Positions 28,900 to 39,115 of a stretch of 64,000 nt of DNA are shown piece by piece. The position numbers and the translations under genes were made by a program. The DNA comes from Vibrio mimicus CAIM 602. GTDB taxonomy: Bacteria; Pseudomonadota; Gammaproteobacteria; Enterobacterales; Vibrionaceae. The stretch's first letter is position 1; each line of letters starts with the position of its first letter. The notes under the pieces were generated by a model. That model was not told the origin of the DNA. It ran no database searches and saw only the letters and a program-made list of their open reading frames with translations. The stretch is from contig NZ_AOMO01000021.1 of the NCBI RefSeq assembly GCF_000338875.1, positions 1-64,000 on the forward strand, in the 5' to 3' direction.

Positions 28900-29964
28900 A
28901 TGAATACTTTATTACATACTATGGCTGAACAACCCGCTTACGATGGCTTACCTGCAAAACTGGTTGAGTTAACAAACCAAGCGGGTATGCGTGTGGTTGT
29001 GATGGATATCGGTGCAACTTGGCTGAGTTGTACTTTACCCGTTGGTGATGAATCTCGGGAAGTGTTGCTTGGGGTGAGTAACATGACCGATTCTCAGCGC
29101 CAAGGCTGCTATTTAGGCGCGACAGTGGGTCGCTACGCTAATCGAATTGCACGAGGGGAGTTGAGCATAGATGGTCGGCATTATCAGCTTTCCGTAAACC
29201 AAGCGGGCAATACTTTACATGGTGGTGCACAAGGTTTTGATCGACGTCGATGGACGATTGCCATGCAAAGTGCACAACAAGTCACATTCACTCTATTGTC
29301 AGAAGATGGCGACCAAGGCTTTCCGGGCAACTTGCATGCAGCGGTAACTTATACTCTGGATGAGCAAGGTGTCGTAACCATTGCTTATCAAGCGCATACG
29401 GATCTTGCTACAGCCGTGAACCTGACAAATCATGCTTACTTTAACCTTAATGGTGCAGATGTCGGTGAGAGTTGTCTTAATCATCGCCTTTGGGTTGATG
29501 CCAAACTGTTTTTACCAACAGATGAAGCCGGCATCCCGCTGGGAGAGTTGCAACCAGTTATAGGGACTGGGTTTGATTTCACACAGCCGAAATTGGTTGG
29601 TGAAGATTTATTGAAAGAGGATCAGCAAATCGCAGCCAAAGGCTATGATCACAGCTATTACTTTGCACCTAAGCGTGATGTACAAAAGCCTGTTGCTAAG
29701 CTTTGGTCTGGCGATGAAAAAATACAACTCATCGTTAGTACAGATAAGCCTGCCATGCAGCTCTATACGGGTAACTGGTTGTCAGGCACGCCGAATCGAA
29801 GCGGATCTGAGTACATGGATTACGCAGGGCTGGCTTTGGAAACCCAATTTTTGCCCGATTCACCACATCATCCAGAATGGATTCAACCCAGTTGTATTTT
29901 GCAACCTGGCGAGCACTATCAATATCGAACTCGCTATCAGTTTATTTGTAAGCGTTCGGAGTAA
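28900..29964 (+). CDS. galM: Galactose mutarotase (aldose 1-epimerase) GalM
   Basis: Interconverts alpha and beta anomers of galactose so that galactokinase receives its substrate. The 354-residue protein shows the epimerase motifs GRYANRIARGE, GNTLHGGAQGFDRRRW, NLTNHAYFNLNG (active-site His) and the C-terminal catalytic Glu in LALETQFLPDSPHH. AAGG precedes the ATG and the gene is 9 bases after galK, so it is in the same operon. Confidence 0.95.
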   Translation: MNTLLHTMAEQPAYDGLPAKLVELTNQAGMRVVVMDIGATWLSCTLPVGDESREVLLGVSNMTDSQRQGCYLGATVGRYANRIARGELSIDGRHYQLSVNQAGNTLHGGAQGFDRRRWTIAMQSAQQVTFTLLSEDGDQGFPGNLHAAVTYTLDEQGVVTIAYQAHTDLATAVNLTNHAYFNLNGADVGESCLNHRLWVDAKLFLPTDEAGIPLGELQPVIGTGFDFTQPKLVGEDLLKEDQQIAAKGYDHSYYFAPKRDVQKPVAKLWSGDEKIQLIVSTDKPAMQLYTGNWLSGTPNRSGSEYMDYAGLALETQFLPDSPHHPEWIQPSCILQPGEHYQYRTRYQFICKRSE

Positions 29965-30287
29965 AGACTGCTCTGATTCATCACACATCAACTCAGCTAA
30001 ATCATCTATAGGGTCAGCGTTGAAAAATCTCGACTCTGATTATCTCAACACTCTTAACCATAACCTAACTCAAACTTACATAACCATGACAAAAGTATGG
30101 GAATAAAAGGGAGTCATTTTTGTTTGATGGCGTCTAACTAATCGTAAATCTCCAATTGTGTAGTGTTACATAATCCCAGTTGAAAGCTGTTGACCGAGTA
30201 TATGTAGCACGACCAGACGTTGCTCACGCTTATACCTATTGGGAAGGGCGAGGGCAGTATCATGAAATAGTTCATGAGGAGGACGAA
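29965..30287. other. Intergenic region between galM and the fucosidase
   Basis: About 320 bases. Bases 30180-30287 are open and in frame with the fucosidase (...AHAYTYWEGRGQYHEIVH) but precede its strong ribosome-binding site; they could be a gene remnant. No terminator, tRNA or inverted-repeat boundary was seen for an insertion. Confidence 0.4.
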
Positions 30288-31586
30288 ATGAACGACCAAC
30301 AGTCAACTCCGGCTACTGACAAGGTGTCGGATTCACCAGCAAAGGCGTGGTTCGTCAAGGATCGTTTCGGAATGTTCATTCACTGGGGGCTGTACTCCGT
30401 AGGGGCATGGCATCCGTGGCATAAGAACAAGAAGGAACTTACTACCGAACAATATCAGAAATATTTCGATCACTTTGACCCGGATCTCTACGATCCTAAA
30501 GAGTGGGCTCGGCAAGCAAAGGCGGCGGGGATGAAGTATGTGGTTATCACCACAAAGCATCACGAGGGATTCTGCCTCTTTGATAGTAAGTACACCGAGT
30601 ACAAATCGACCAATACCCCATGTGGTAAAGATTTAATCGCCCCATTCGTGGAGGCTTTTCGGGCCGAAGGGCTGAAAATCGGATTCTATTATTCACTGTT
30701 CGACTGGCACCATCCTGACTTCACGATCGATATTAATCACCCTCAGCGCAATCACCCCGATGCAGAGGCGATGAACAAGGGGCGGGACATGAAGCGCTAT
30801 GCGCAGTATATGCGCGACCAAATCACTGAGTTGCTGACCAACTACGGTAAGATCGATATTATTTGGTGTGATTTCTCCTATGTGGACTGGGAATGGCATG
30901 GTAAGCCCGGTAAAGGTCGCAATGATTGGGAAAGTGTTGAACTGGTCAAACTTATCCGCAAATTGGCACCAGATATTCTCATCAATGACCGTCTCGACCT
31001 AAATGATGTAGAAGGATATCAACCTGACATCATTTGCCATGAACAAATCATTCCATCCCCACGTCCGACAGTTCCGGATCATGCGGTAGGATGGGAGGCC
31101 TGCCACACCCTAGCGGGACTGTGGTGTTATATTCGCGAAGAGTTCAAATGGAAAACGCCCGAACAGTTAGTGAATTTACTGAGTGACATTGTGGCATTGG
31201 GAGGGAATCTGCTGATGAATATTGGCCCCACGGCCCGCGGTACCTTTGAACCTCGTGCCGCTGAAGCGCTGAAAGTCTATAGCGACTGGATGGCGGTGAA
31301 CGGCCGAGCGATCTATGAAACGGTTCCGTCTGAATTTGAGGCGCCTGACGGATGCCGATTTACCCAAAAAAATAACCGGCTTTATGTCCATATCCAAAAC
31401 TGGCCTCATAAAGCTATCCACGTGAAGAAACTGATAGGCCGTGTTGCATATGCACAAATGCTACACGACGCCAGTGAGGTGTTTTGGACCGAGGTTAAAC
31501 ATGATGGTAGTGTAAGATTTGAGCTACCATTGGTTAGACCCAAAATCAATGTACCTGTAATTGAAATATTCCTAAAGGAGGAGTAA
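30288..31586 (+). CDS. Alpha-L-fucosidase, GH29 family, no signal peptide
   Basis: A retaining fucosidase expected to release alpha-linked L-fucose. The 432-residue protein shows the GH29 N-terminal pattern WFVKDRFGMFIHWGLYSVG, the His-rich strand TTKHHEGFCLFDSKYTEY, and the catalytic nucleophile Asp in KIDIIWCDFSY. ATG at 30288 sits 5 bases after AGGAGG. With no signal peptide it should act in the cytoplasm on imported fuco-oligosaccharides, yet no transporter or fucose catabolic gene adjoins. It sits between the conserved gal operon and an AcfD-like mucinase and looks acquired, because the corresponding place in V. cholerae, as I recall it, holds other genes. Its codon usage seems slightly more GC-rich than its flanks. 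Confidence 0.9.
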   Translation: MNDQQSTPATDKVSDSPAKAWFVKDRFGMFIHWGLYSVGAWHPWHKNKKELTTEQYQKYFDHFDPDLYDPKEWARQAKAAGMKYVVITTKHHEGFCLFDSKYTEYKSTNTPCGKDLIAPFVEAFRAEGLKIGFYYSLFDWHHPDFTIDINHPQRNHPDAEAMNKGRDMKRYAQYMRDQITELLTNYGKIDIIWCDFSYVDWEWHGKPGKGRNDWESVELVKLIRKLAPDILINDRLDLNDVEGYQPDIICHEQIIPSPRPTVPDHAVGWEACHTLAGLWCYIREEFKWKTPEQLVNLLSDIVALGGNLLMNIGPTARGTFEPRAAEALKVYSDWMAVNGRAIYETVPSEFEAPDGCRFTQKNNRLYVHIQNWPHKAIHVKKLIGRVAYAQMLHDASEVFWTEVKHDGSVRFELPLVRPKINVPVIEIFLKEE

Positions 31587-31945
31587 CGATTTAAGTGTTG
31601 CCTCAAAATAGGAAAGCCGTATTGATGTTTTGAAGTAAAACCACAAGAGAACAAAACAGTGATATAGGTTGCTTCCATCGGCGCCGCAATGTCAATTGCG
31701 GCCGCTGACGAGGCGAGTCTAGTGTGACATATGGGATGTAGCAATCGAGTATATTGAAAATAAACAAAAGAATTACAAAGTAGTTTTGTATAATAAAAAT
31801 GAATCTAAGTGATTTCATTTATTATATCTTCCATTTTAATTTTGTCCGCGTCAGTTTATTCCTACAGTTACTTTGTTGACAAAATATATTTAAAATTAAA
31901 TCATTAACTTGATTCTTTTCGATAACAATAATTCAAATTGGAAAT
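31587..31945. other. AT-rich intergenic region before the acfD-like gene
   Basis: About 360 bases. A perfect 8 bp hairpin (GCCGCAAT/ATTGCGGC, loop GTCA, 31683-31702) lies within an isolated GC-rich patch but has no T-tract, so a terminator role is uncertain. The rest is very AT-rich and presumably carries the acfD-like promoter. No gene seen. Confidence 0.5.
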
Positions 31946-34900
31946 ATGAAAGTTAAATTAATATCCGCCATGATTGCGATGACTATCGCTGGTTGTAATC
32001 ATGACTCTATGTATAATTCTTCCGGTAGCATTAAGCCTGATATTCCGAATATTGGTAATGGCAATGATCCTGCAGTTGACGGTGGCGAGCTTCCTGATAT
32101 CGGCGTGGATGATCCCATTATCTTTTCTCAACTTTCCCTTGATGGGAATCTGATGTTTGGTGAATCAGTACAGTGTAATAATCAGCCAGCTTATGAATTT
32201 TCCGTTGAGCAAAAAGACCATGTAATTTGTACATTAAATGATCGAGTTCTGGCGACGTTTAATTCCCCTTTCGATGCAGTTAATTCGCGTATGATGAATC
32301 GTTCGAGCACGCTCGAATTATTAAAGCTCATTGATGCTGATGAATATAAAGACTCAGTCCAGCGCCAAAAAAACATTCAGACGCTGATAAAAAACATGGG
32401 CAATATTCAGGGGAAAAATATTGAACTCAATTTCAGCTCTTCTCGTGATCAACTGACTTTTGATAACTATTTAAGCCATAGCTTAGATTTACCAGAAGCT
32501 GAATTTCGTGAATTGATTACGGAAAAAGTCAGCAACGATAATCAAGTAGATAAACAGCCATCACACATGTGCCTGATATTCCGCCAGCAATAACGGAAGG
32601 GGCATCCAGTGATCTCAACAGCAATTTTGTTTCTGCCAATGCTGAAGAGGCGTTGGTGTATAAGCCGACAGAAGTGATCCTTAGCCAAGGACAACTGCTT
32701 GATAGCCAAGGTCGCCCTGTCAACGGTATTGCTTATTTCAGCAATCACAGTCGTGGTGTGACGGGCGTGAATAAAGAAGGGCGAGCTACAGGTGATGGTC
32801 GTTTTGAGTTCTCGTGGGGAGATACCATCAGCTTTGCGATTGATACCTTTGAACTCGGACAGATTCGCGGCAATAAAAGTACCTTTGAACTGACAGAATT
32901 AGCGGCGGGTAATGAAGGGAAAAATGCACAAGCCTTAGTGTTACGTTATGCAGACAGTACTCATGATTCAGTGTCGATTTCAGACAAAGTCACGCAAGTT
33001 TTTGCTCAATATCCGAATGTGGTGAATGAGGCGATTTCATTATCGTTGAGTAATGATGATGTGGCATTGGAGATCGGTGGTGGTGAAACACAAATCGTAC
33101 CGGGAGAATTTAATCAGCAGTTCTCGCAAGGCATTGCCGCCGAAATTGATCAAGCTCTAAAGCCAACAAGCTTTTATCAAGCGTGGGCCGAGCCAGTACA
33201 AAAATCAGCTGTGGATCCCGAGGCAAGCCGCATTCAGGCAGATATTCAAAAACTATGGGGAGCGACACCAGAAGTACAGCAGCAGGGGTGGAAAAAAGTA
33301 GAACGCTTCCATGTTTTCCACGACAGTACTAATTTCTACGGTAGTACAGGCAGCGCTCGCGGTCAGGCTGCAGTCAATATTGCCAATAGTGCTTTCCCAG
33401 TGCTGATGGCGCGTAATGACAACAACTATTGGATTGATTTTGGCAAGCCAAAGGCTTGGGATTCACAAGGGCTAGCTTTTATCACAGAGGCGCCATCTCA
33501 AGTTAAACCCGAAAAAGTATCGGCAGAAACCACGACGTTTAATTTGCCATTCATCAGCTTAGGTGAGTTAGGCAAAGGTAAAGTAATGGTGTTGGGTAAT
33601 GCACGCTATAACAGTGTGCTGGTTTGCCCGAATGGTTTCAGTTGGAATGGCGGTGTCGATCAACAAGGCCAATGTACCTTAAACAGTGACAGCCATGATA
33701 TGGGGAACTTTTTCAGTAACGTTTTTCATTACCTGACAGGAAAAAACTCGGCTGAAATTACCGTTGGCACCAATATTCCTTATGTCTATTTTAAACGTGG
33801 CGGTCAGGTTCTTGGGAACCAAGCTCCATTTGTATTGGATCCTCGTTTTGCTACGCAAACCGAACAGTTAAGTAATTTCTCAAATCTAGACCCTGAAACT
33901 ATGCCTGTTGTGATCATCAACGGGTATGAATATCTCGGGCACAGTGGTATCGGTGCGTATGATTTACCGATGAGTGCAGATATACAGCGTCCGAAATTAA
34001 CCCAAGAAGATGTCAGCGATCTTATCGACTATGTAAGCCGTGGCGGTAACGTTTTGATGATGGAAACCATCATTAACCGTACCAATGCGGGAGAAGTCGC
34101 ACGATTGTTAGACAGTGCCGGTATTGCTTTTGGCATGGGTTCCAGCGTGGTTGCTAATGGTAATGGGCCAAGTGGTGGCTATCCTGATCGCGTGCGTAAC
34201 CAGCGCCAACATGGTATTTGGGTTTTAGAACGTTATGCCGCAGTGACTGGTGAAAATGGTGTCGCGCCAACACTTCCATACACCATTAAGGAAGATGGTA
34301 GCGTTGAGTGGAAGTTCATCGTTGATGGTAAACCAGATGATAAACCTAAGCTTGAGATGGCGACGTGGACCGAAGAAGACAGCCAAGGCAATCCAGTGAA
34401 GCAGGCGGCTTTCATCGACGAATCAAGCCATTGGCAAAAAGATGCCAATGGAAAAGTGATATACGATGACAACGGCAAACCGATTCTGGATAAACAGAGC
34501 TTAGCCGCCGCCAAACAGCGTATTCTGAATGCTTTTATCACATCAGAAGGCAAGTCTGCATATCAAGAGTGTCGTGATAGTGAATTCCATTACGAAGTGA
34601 ATTGTTTGGAATATCGACCCGGGAATGGGATCCCAACCAGTGGTGGTATGCATGTGCCTATTTATACTGAGCTGAAGCTGGGTAATGACGAAGCCAAAGC
34701 GATGGTGAAGGCAGCCAACTTAGGTACTAATATTGAAGCCCTGTACCAGCATGAGCGTTATTTCCGTACCAAAGGAAAACAAGGTGAGCGATTAAACAGC
34801 GTTGACCTGAATCGTATTTATCAGAATTTGAGTGTATGGCTGTGGAATGATCTGGATTATCGCTACGAATCTGGCCATGGCGATGAGCTAGGCTTCAAAC

Positions 34901-36525
34901 GCTTTACCGAGTTCCTCAACTGTTACACCAATGATCAAGCGGGTGGTAATACCCAATGTCCAACCGATCTGAAATTACAACTTAATCAGATGAAGATGGT
35001 GTACGGTGATGAGGCTGGAGAATATGCAGGCCAAATGAACCCAAGTTATCCATTGAATTATATGGAGAAACCGTTAACTCGCTTAATGCTTGGCCGTTCC
35101 TATTGGGATTTGGATATCAAGGTGGATGTGCGTGAATTCCCAGGAGAGGCTGAAAATGGTTCGGGTGGTGGCAACATTACCTTGGATATGCGTAACCTAA
35201 CGACGGCTTGGTTTGCTGGTAATCGCCAGCCTACAGGGCAGTGGGCGGTTGCTCAGCAGGAGTTTTCGGTATCCGTTTCTGGAGAAAACTCTCCAGTGAC
35301 CATCACTATTGCCTTGGCGGATGATCTTACTGGGCGTGAAAAGCATGAGTTAGGTTTGAAACGGCCACCAAGAATGACGAAATCTTTCGTGATTGGCGGT
35401 GATCAACCCAAAAGTCAGAGCTTTACTGTGCCATACGGCGGTTTGATTTATGCACAAGGTGGTAACAGTGAGCAGGTCACACTAAGTTTCAGTGGTACGG
35501 TGAATGCACCGTTGTATAAGAATGGTCAATGGCAAAATGGGTTAAATTCCCCAGCACCAATTGGTGAAGTTGTTTCCAATACTTTTGTGTTCACTGCGCC
35601 CAAAGCAAACTTGAATGCATCTGGTTATAACGGTGGTATCGCACAATTTGCAGATGATCTGGATACCTTTTCCGAAGATCTTAATGACTTCTATGCGCGC
35701 GATGAAAATGTTGATGGAAAACGTAATCGCAAAGCAACAGGTGAGAGCAATCCAAACAACCGACATCATTTTGTTAATGATATCGCCATCAGTGTTGGTG
35801 CTGCACATTCTGGCTATCCAGTGATGAATTCTAGCTTTAATGCTAAAAGCCCAAGCCTGAATACGTCACCACTGAATAGCTGGTTGCTTTGGCATGAGGT
35901 GGGGCATAACGCTGCAGAAGCGCCTTTCAATGTTGATGGTGCTACCGAGGTAGTGAATAACTTACTTGCACTTTATATGCAGGATCGCCATTTAGGTAAA
36001 ATGGCACGAGTTGAACAAGACATTCGGATTGCGCCTGATTTTGTGAAAATGGAACATGGACATGCATGGGGTGCTGGTGGCGCCGGTGAGCGCTTGGTGA
36101 TGTTTGCTCAGTTAAAAGAGTGGGCGGAAAGCGAATTCGATATTGCAGATTGGTACCCAAATGAGTTGCCTTCATACTACAAGGTTGAATCAGGCGTGAA
36201 AGGGTGGAACCTGTTTAAGTTGATGCACCGTTTAACCCGTAATGCAGACGATGGCGTTATAAACCTCAAAGGTGAGAATCTATGCCAAGCCACAGGGTTG
36301 GGTAAGAGTGATCAACTAATGCTTTGCGCTTCATATGCTGCACAAACTGATTTAACCGAGTTTTTTGATGCTTGGAATCCAGGTAGCAAAGCCTTTGTTT
36401 ATCCGGGGGATCCTAAGCCGCATTATGAAGGTGGGATAACCGAGGCAGGGAAGAGTCGTGTGAGAGCACAGCAGTACCCTAAACCGGTTCGAAACCCGCT
36501 GCTGATTAATGAAATTAGCCAATAA
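31946..36525 (+). pseudogene. acfD: AcfD/SslE-type lipoprotein M60 metalloprotease (mucinase), frameshifted
   Basis: The ATG at 31946 starts a lipoprotein signal peptide with lipobox IAGC. That frame runs 215 codons and stops at 32593. From about 32555 the protein continues in another frame ([21 protein letters not shown]... to ...[13 protein letters not shown]). Adding one A to the AAA at 32552-32554 restores about 1526 residues, close to the length I recall for V. cholerae AcfD and E. coli SslE. The M60 zinc motif HEVGH with a downstream Glu begins at nt 35893. Family role: type II-secreted surface protease that degrades mucins and aids gut colonisation. If the shift is real, no signal-bearing full protein is made. 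Confidence 0.88.
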
Positions 36526-36543
36526 ACTTTTACATTAAACAAG

Positions 36544-36574
36544 AATAGAGCGTCATGATGGCGCTCTATTTTTA
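36544..36574 (+). terminator. Terminator of the acfD-like gene
   Basis: Stem AATAGAGCG/CGCTCTATT followed by TTTTAT, about 20 bases after the stop codon. Confidence 0.88.
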
Positions 36575-36609
36575 TACGGACAATTGGACAATAAATATAA
36601 TCGAAAGTC

Positions 36610-37050
36610 TTACATTTTATTTTTCTCCATAACACGAACAACAACGGCTAAAAATAGGATGTCTTTTAATAAGAAGAAGTTTGGAACCAAAATTCCATCA
36701 GAAACTTTCCATGCATTCGGTGTTGTGATTAAAAAGCTCAGAGTAGTAATAAATATAACGACACCAGCAATAGCGGAATAATAAGCAATTTTCGGTGAGC
36801 GAAATCCCACCAACAAGCCAATTCCTACAATAATTTCGGTAGCGCCAATAAGGTTAGAAACGGCTTGAACAGAGAGAATTTGATAAGTCCAACTCATTAA
36901 TGGGTGATTAACGACTAATGGTTCAATCAACTTAGCTTCAGTAGGCGTAAATTTGTAAATGCCAAGCCAGATTAAAATCAAAGAAACACCAATAACACCA
37001 ATAAGATAGCTGTATTGGGTAGAGTGTTTTTGAGTTGTTGCACTGTGCAT
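36610..37050 (-). CDS. YkgB/RclC-family (DUF417) membrane protein
   Basis: The 146-residue protein has four membrane helices and the DUF417 signature WLGIYKFTPTEAKLIEPLV, then SWTYQILSVQAVSNLIGATEI and FLITTPNAW. E. coli RclC, a family member, is induced by and protects against reactive chlorine species. Divergent transcription from katB supports an oxidative-stress role. RclA and RclB are not present in the window. The mechanism is unknown. Confidence 0.85.
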   Translation of the reverse strand: MHSATTQKHSTQYSYLIGVIGVSLILIWLGIYKFTPTEAKLIEPLVVNHPLMSWTYQILSVQAVSNLIGATEIIVGIGLLVGFRSPKIAYYSAIAGVVIFITTLSFLITTPNAWKVSDGILVPNFFLLKDILFLAVVVRVMEKNKM

Positions 37051-37505
37051 GAAAAAAGGCTCCTTAATATTGATGGCTTCACTAAAATTTTAGATAAATA
37101 GTTTGTGTAGATTGACTTGCACGAATGATATGACCCGAGAGAAGCAATAAATCATTCAAGATTAGGAAAAATTTATTTTTGAAAATGAAACATTTCATTT
37201 CTATGAAGTGGCGAACAAGAAATAAACTAATGGAGTGAAGGCTAATTTAATCTTTACTAATAATTATATTTTATGAACGAACATCACATTACGATGGTTA
37301 AAATAACATCATCACATAAACGTCATACGGAAAAATACATTTTACAACCCAAATTGATATCGATTTTTTCTATTAAATTCATCGTTATTTTCCATTAAGT
37401 AAAAATCTTGTTTGCCAGTATATTTTTGTTGGGCAGAAAAGAGCTTTTGAATTACCCATTCTCCGCTTTGTGAGCAAGAATGGTCGGTCGCATTGGAGAG
37501 CAACC
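37051..37505. other. Divergent promoter region between the RclC-like gene and katB
   Basis: About 455 bases, strongly AT-rich, holding promoters for both directions. The clearest element is the palindrome at 37183-37200. No OxyR site could be assigned by eye. Confidence 0.5.
37183..37200. promoter_or_regulatory. 18 bp palindrome, possible operator
   Basis: AAATGAAA-CA-TTTCATTT is a perfect inverted repeat placed between divergent stress genes. It may bind a shared regulator; the protein is unknown. Confidence 0.45.
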
Positions 37506-39017
37506 ATGCAGATGTCAAAAAGCTTCTTATTAATATCAATGGGGTTAGTCGCGGTTTCAGTACAGGCACAAACTCTAACGAGAGACAATGGTGCGTCAGT
37601 CGGCGACAACCAGAATTCGATGACTGCAGGTGAAAATGGCAGCGTTTTGTTGCAAGACGTTCATCTGATTCAAAAATTACAACGTTTTGCTAGAGAGCGA
37701 ATCCCTGAGCGTGTTGTGCACCCAAGAGGTACTGGTGCACACGGTGAATTTGTCGCGTCTGGCGATTTTAGTGATTTAACCCTATCTGCACCTTTTACCA
37801 GCAAAGGTAAAGTAACGCCGGTGTTTGTTCGCTTTTCTACTGTAGTTCACTCAAAAGGCTCACCAGAGACGCTGCGTGATCCACGAGGTTTTGCAACCAA
37901 ATTTTACACCGAGCAGGGTAACTGGGACTTGGTGGGTAATAACCTGCCTGTGTTCTTTATTCGTGATTCAATCAAGTTTCCGGATATGGTTCATTCACTG
38001 AAGCCATCACCAATTAGCAATATTCAAGATCCGAATCGCTATTTTGATTTCTTCAGCAATGAACCTGGTTCAACTCATATGCTGACATGGGTATATACCA
38101 ACTTAGGTACGCCAGCCAGCTACCGTACCATGGATGGTTTTGGTGTTCACGCTTACAAATGGATCAATAAAAAAGGCGACGTTAACTATGTGAAATTCCA
38201 CTGGAAGAGTCAGCAAGGTATCGAAAGCTTACGCCCTGATGAAGTGGCCAAAGTACAAGGGCAAGACTTTAACCATTTGACCAATGATTTGTATGCGCAA
38301 ATTAACGCAGGCAATCATCCGAAATGGGATCTTTACGTGAAGGTGTTGACTCCAGAACAACTGAGCAAACTGGATTACAACGGTTTAGATGCAACCAAAG
38401 TTTGGTTGGATGTACCTGAGAAGAAAGTCGGCACCATGACTCTTAATCGAGTGCCAGATAACTTCTTCTTGGAAACAGAACAATCGGCATTTGCGCCATC
38501 TAACCTGATTCCAGGTATTGAGCCATCGGAAGATCGTCTATTGCAAGGCCGTTTATTTGCGTACGCCGATACTCAACTGTATCGCTTAGGGGCCAACCTG
38601 TTCCAACTGCCGATTAACCGTCCGTTGGCAGAGGTGAACAGCCATAACCAAGACGGAGCTAGCAACAACGCTCAGACAAGCTCTGATATTAATTACGAAC
38701 CAAGCCGCCAGCTTGATCTTAAGGAAGCGCCTGAGTTCAAAGCGGTGGAAACCAAACTCGTTGGTACAGTGCAGCAGAAAGCGATCAGCAATCCGCGTAA
38801 TTTCTATCAAGCCGGTGTGCTATATCGCAGCTTAAGTGAGCAGGACAAACAAGACCTCATCACGAATTTGGCTGGTGACCTGAATAAAGTGAATGATGAA
38901 GTGATCAAAGCCACTATGGTCAGCCATTTCTACCGTGCAGATAAAGATTACGGTACCCGCTTAGCCAATGCGACCAACACAGACATGAAACAGGTTATGA
39001 AAAAAGCAACGATGTAA
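37506..39017 (+). CDS. katB: Periplasmic monofunctional haem catalase KatB
   Basis: Breaks down hydrogen peroxide. The 503-residue precursor begins with a signal peptide (MQMSKSFLLISMGLVAVSVQAQ), so it acts in the periplasm, and has the small-subunit catalase motifs RIPERVVHPRGTGAHGEF (catalytic His), RFSTVVHSKGSPETLRDPRGFATKF, and the haem-ligand tyrosine region RLFAYADTQLYRLG. GGAGAGCAACC before ATG 37506 fixes the start. It is followed by ankB, a pairing known from Pseudomonas aeruginosa, where AnkB supports KatB activity. Confidence 0.94.
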   Translation: MQMSKSFLLISMGLVAVSVQAQTLTRDNGASVGDNQNSMTAGENGSVLLQDVHLIQKLQRFARERIPERVVHPRGTGAHGEFVASGDFSDLTLSAPFTSKGKVTPVFVRFSTVVHSKGSPETLRDPRGFATKFYTEQGNWDLVGNNLPVFFIRDSIKFPDMVHSLKPSPISNIQDPNRYFDFFSNEPGSTHMLTWVYTNLGTPASYRTMDGFGVHAYKWINKKGDVNYVKFHWKSQQGIESLRPDEVAKVQGQDFNHLTNDLYAQINAGNHPKWDLYVKVLTPEQLSKLDYNGLDATKVWLDVPEKKVGTMTLNRVPDNFFLETEQSAFAPSNLIPGIEPSEDRLLQGRLFAYADTQLYRLGANLFQLPINRPLAEVNSHNQDGASNNAQTSSDINYEPSRQLDLKEAPEFKAVETKLVGTVQQKAISNPRNFYQAGVLYRSLSEQDKQDLITNLAGDLNKVNDEVIKATMVSHFYRADKDYGTRLANATNTDMKQVMKKATM

Positions 39018-39029
39018 CCAATAAAGTTT

Positions 39030-39088
39030 TGCCCCACAAGAGATAAGTCTGCTCTTTTCTGCCCGAAAAACAGGGCTCTTGTGGGGCA
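39030..39088 (+). repeat. Long hairpin between katB and ankB
   Basis: TGCCCCACAAGAG and its exact complement CTCTTGTGGGGCA form a 13 bp stem with a 33-base loop that itself can fold (GCCC...GGGC). No T-tract follows directly. It may stabilise katB mRNA or lower ankB expression. Confidence 0.65.
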
Positions 39089-39115
39089 TTCATTGGTTAT
39101 AAAAGGAGATGGAAA

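Noticed and set aside
29645-30106. 153-codon plus-strand frame overlapping the end of galM
   Set aside because: Most of it is an alternative frame of galM with no recognisable protein features.
31683-31702. Hairpin after the fucosidase gene as terminator or transposon end
   Set aside because: No T-tract follows, and no matching inverted repeat or transposase was found nearby.
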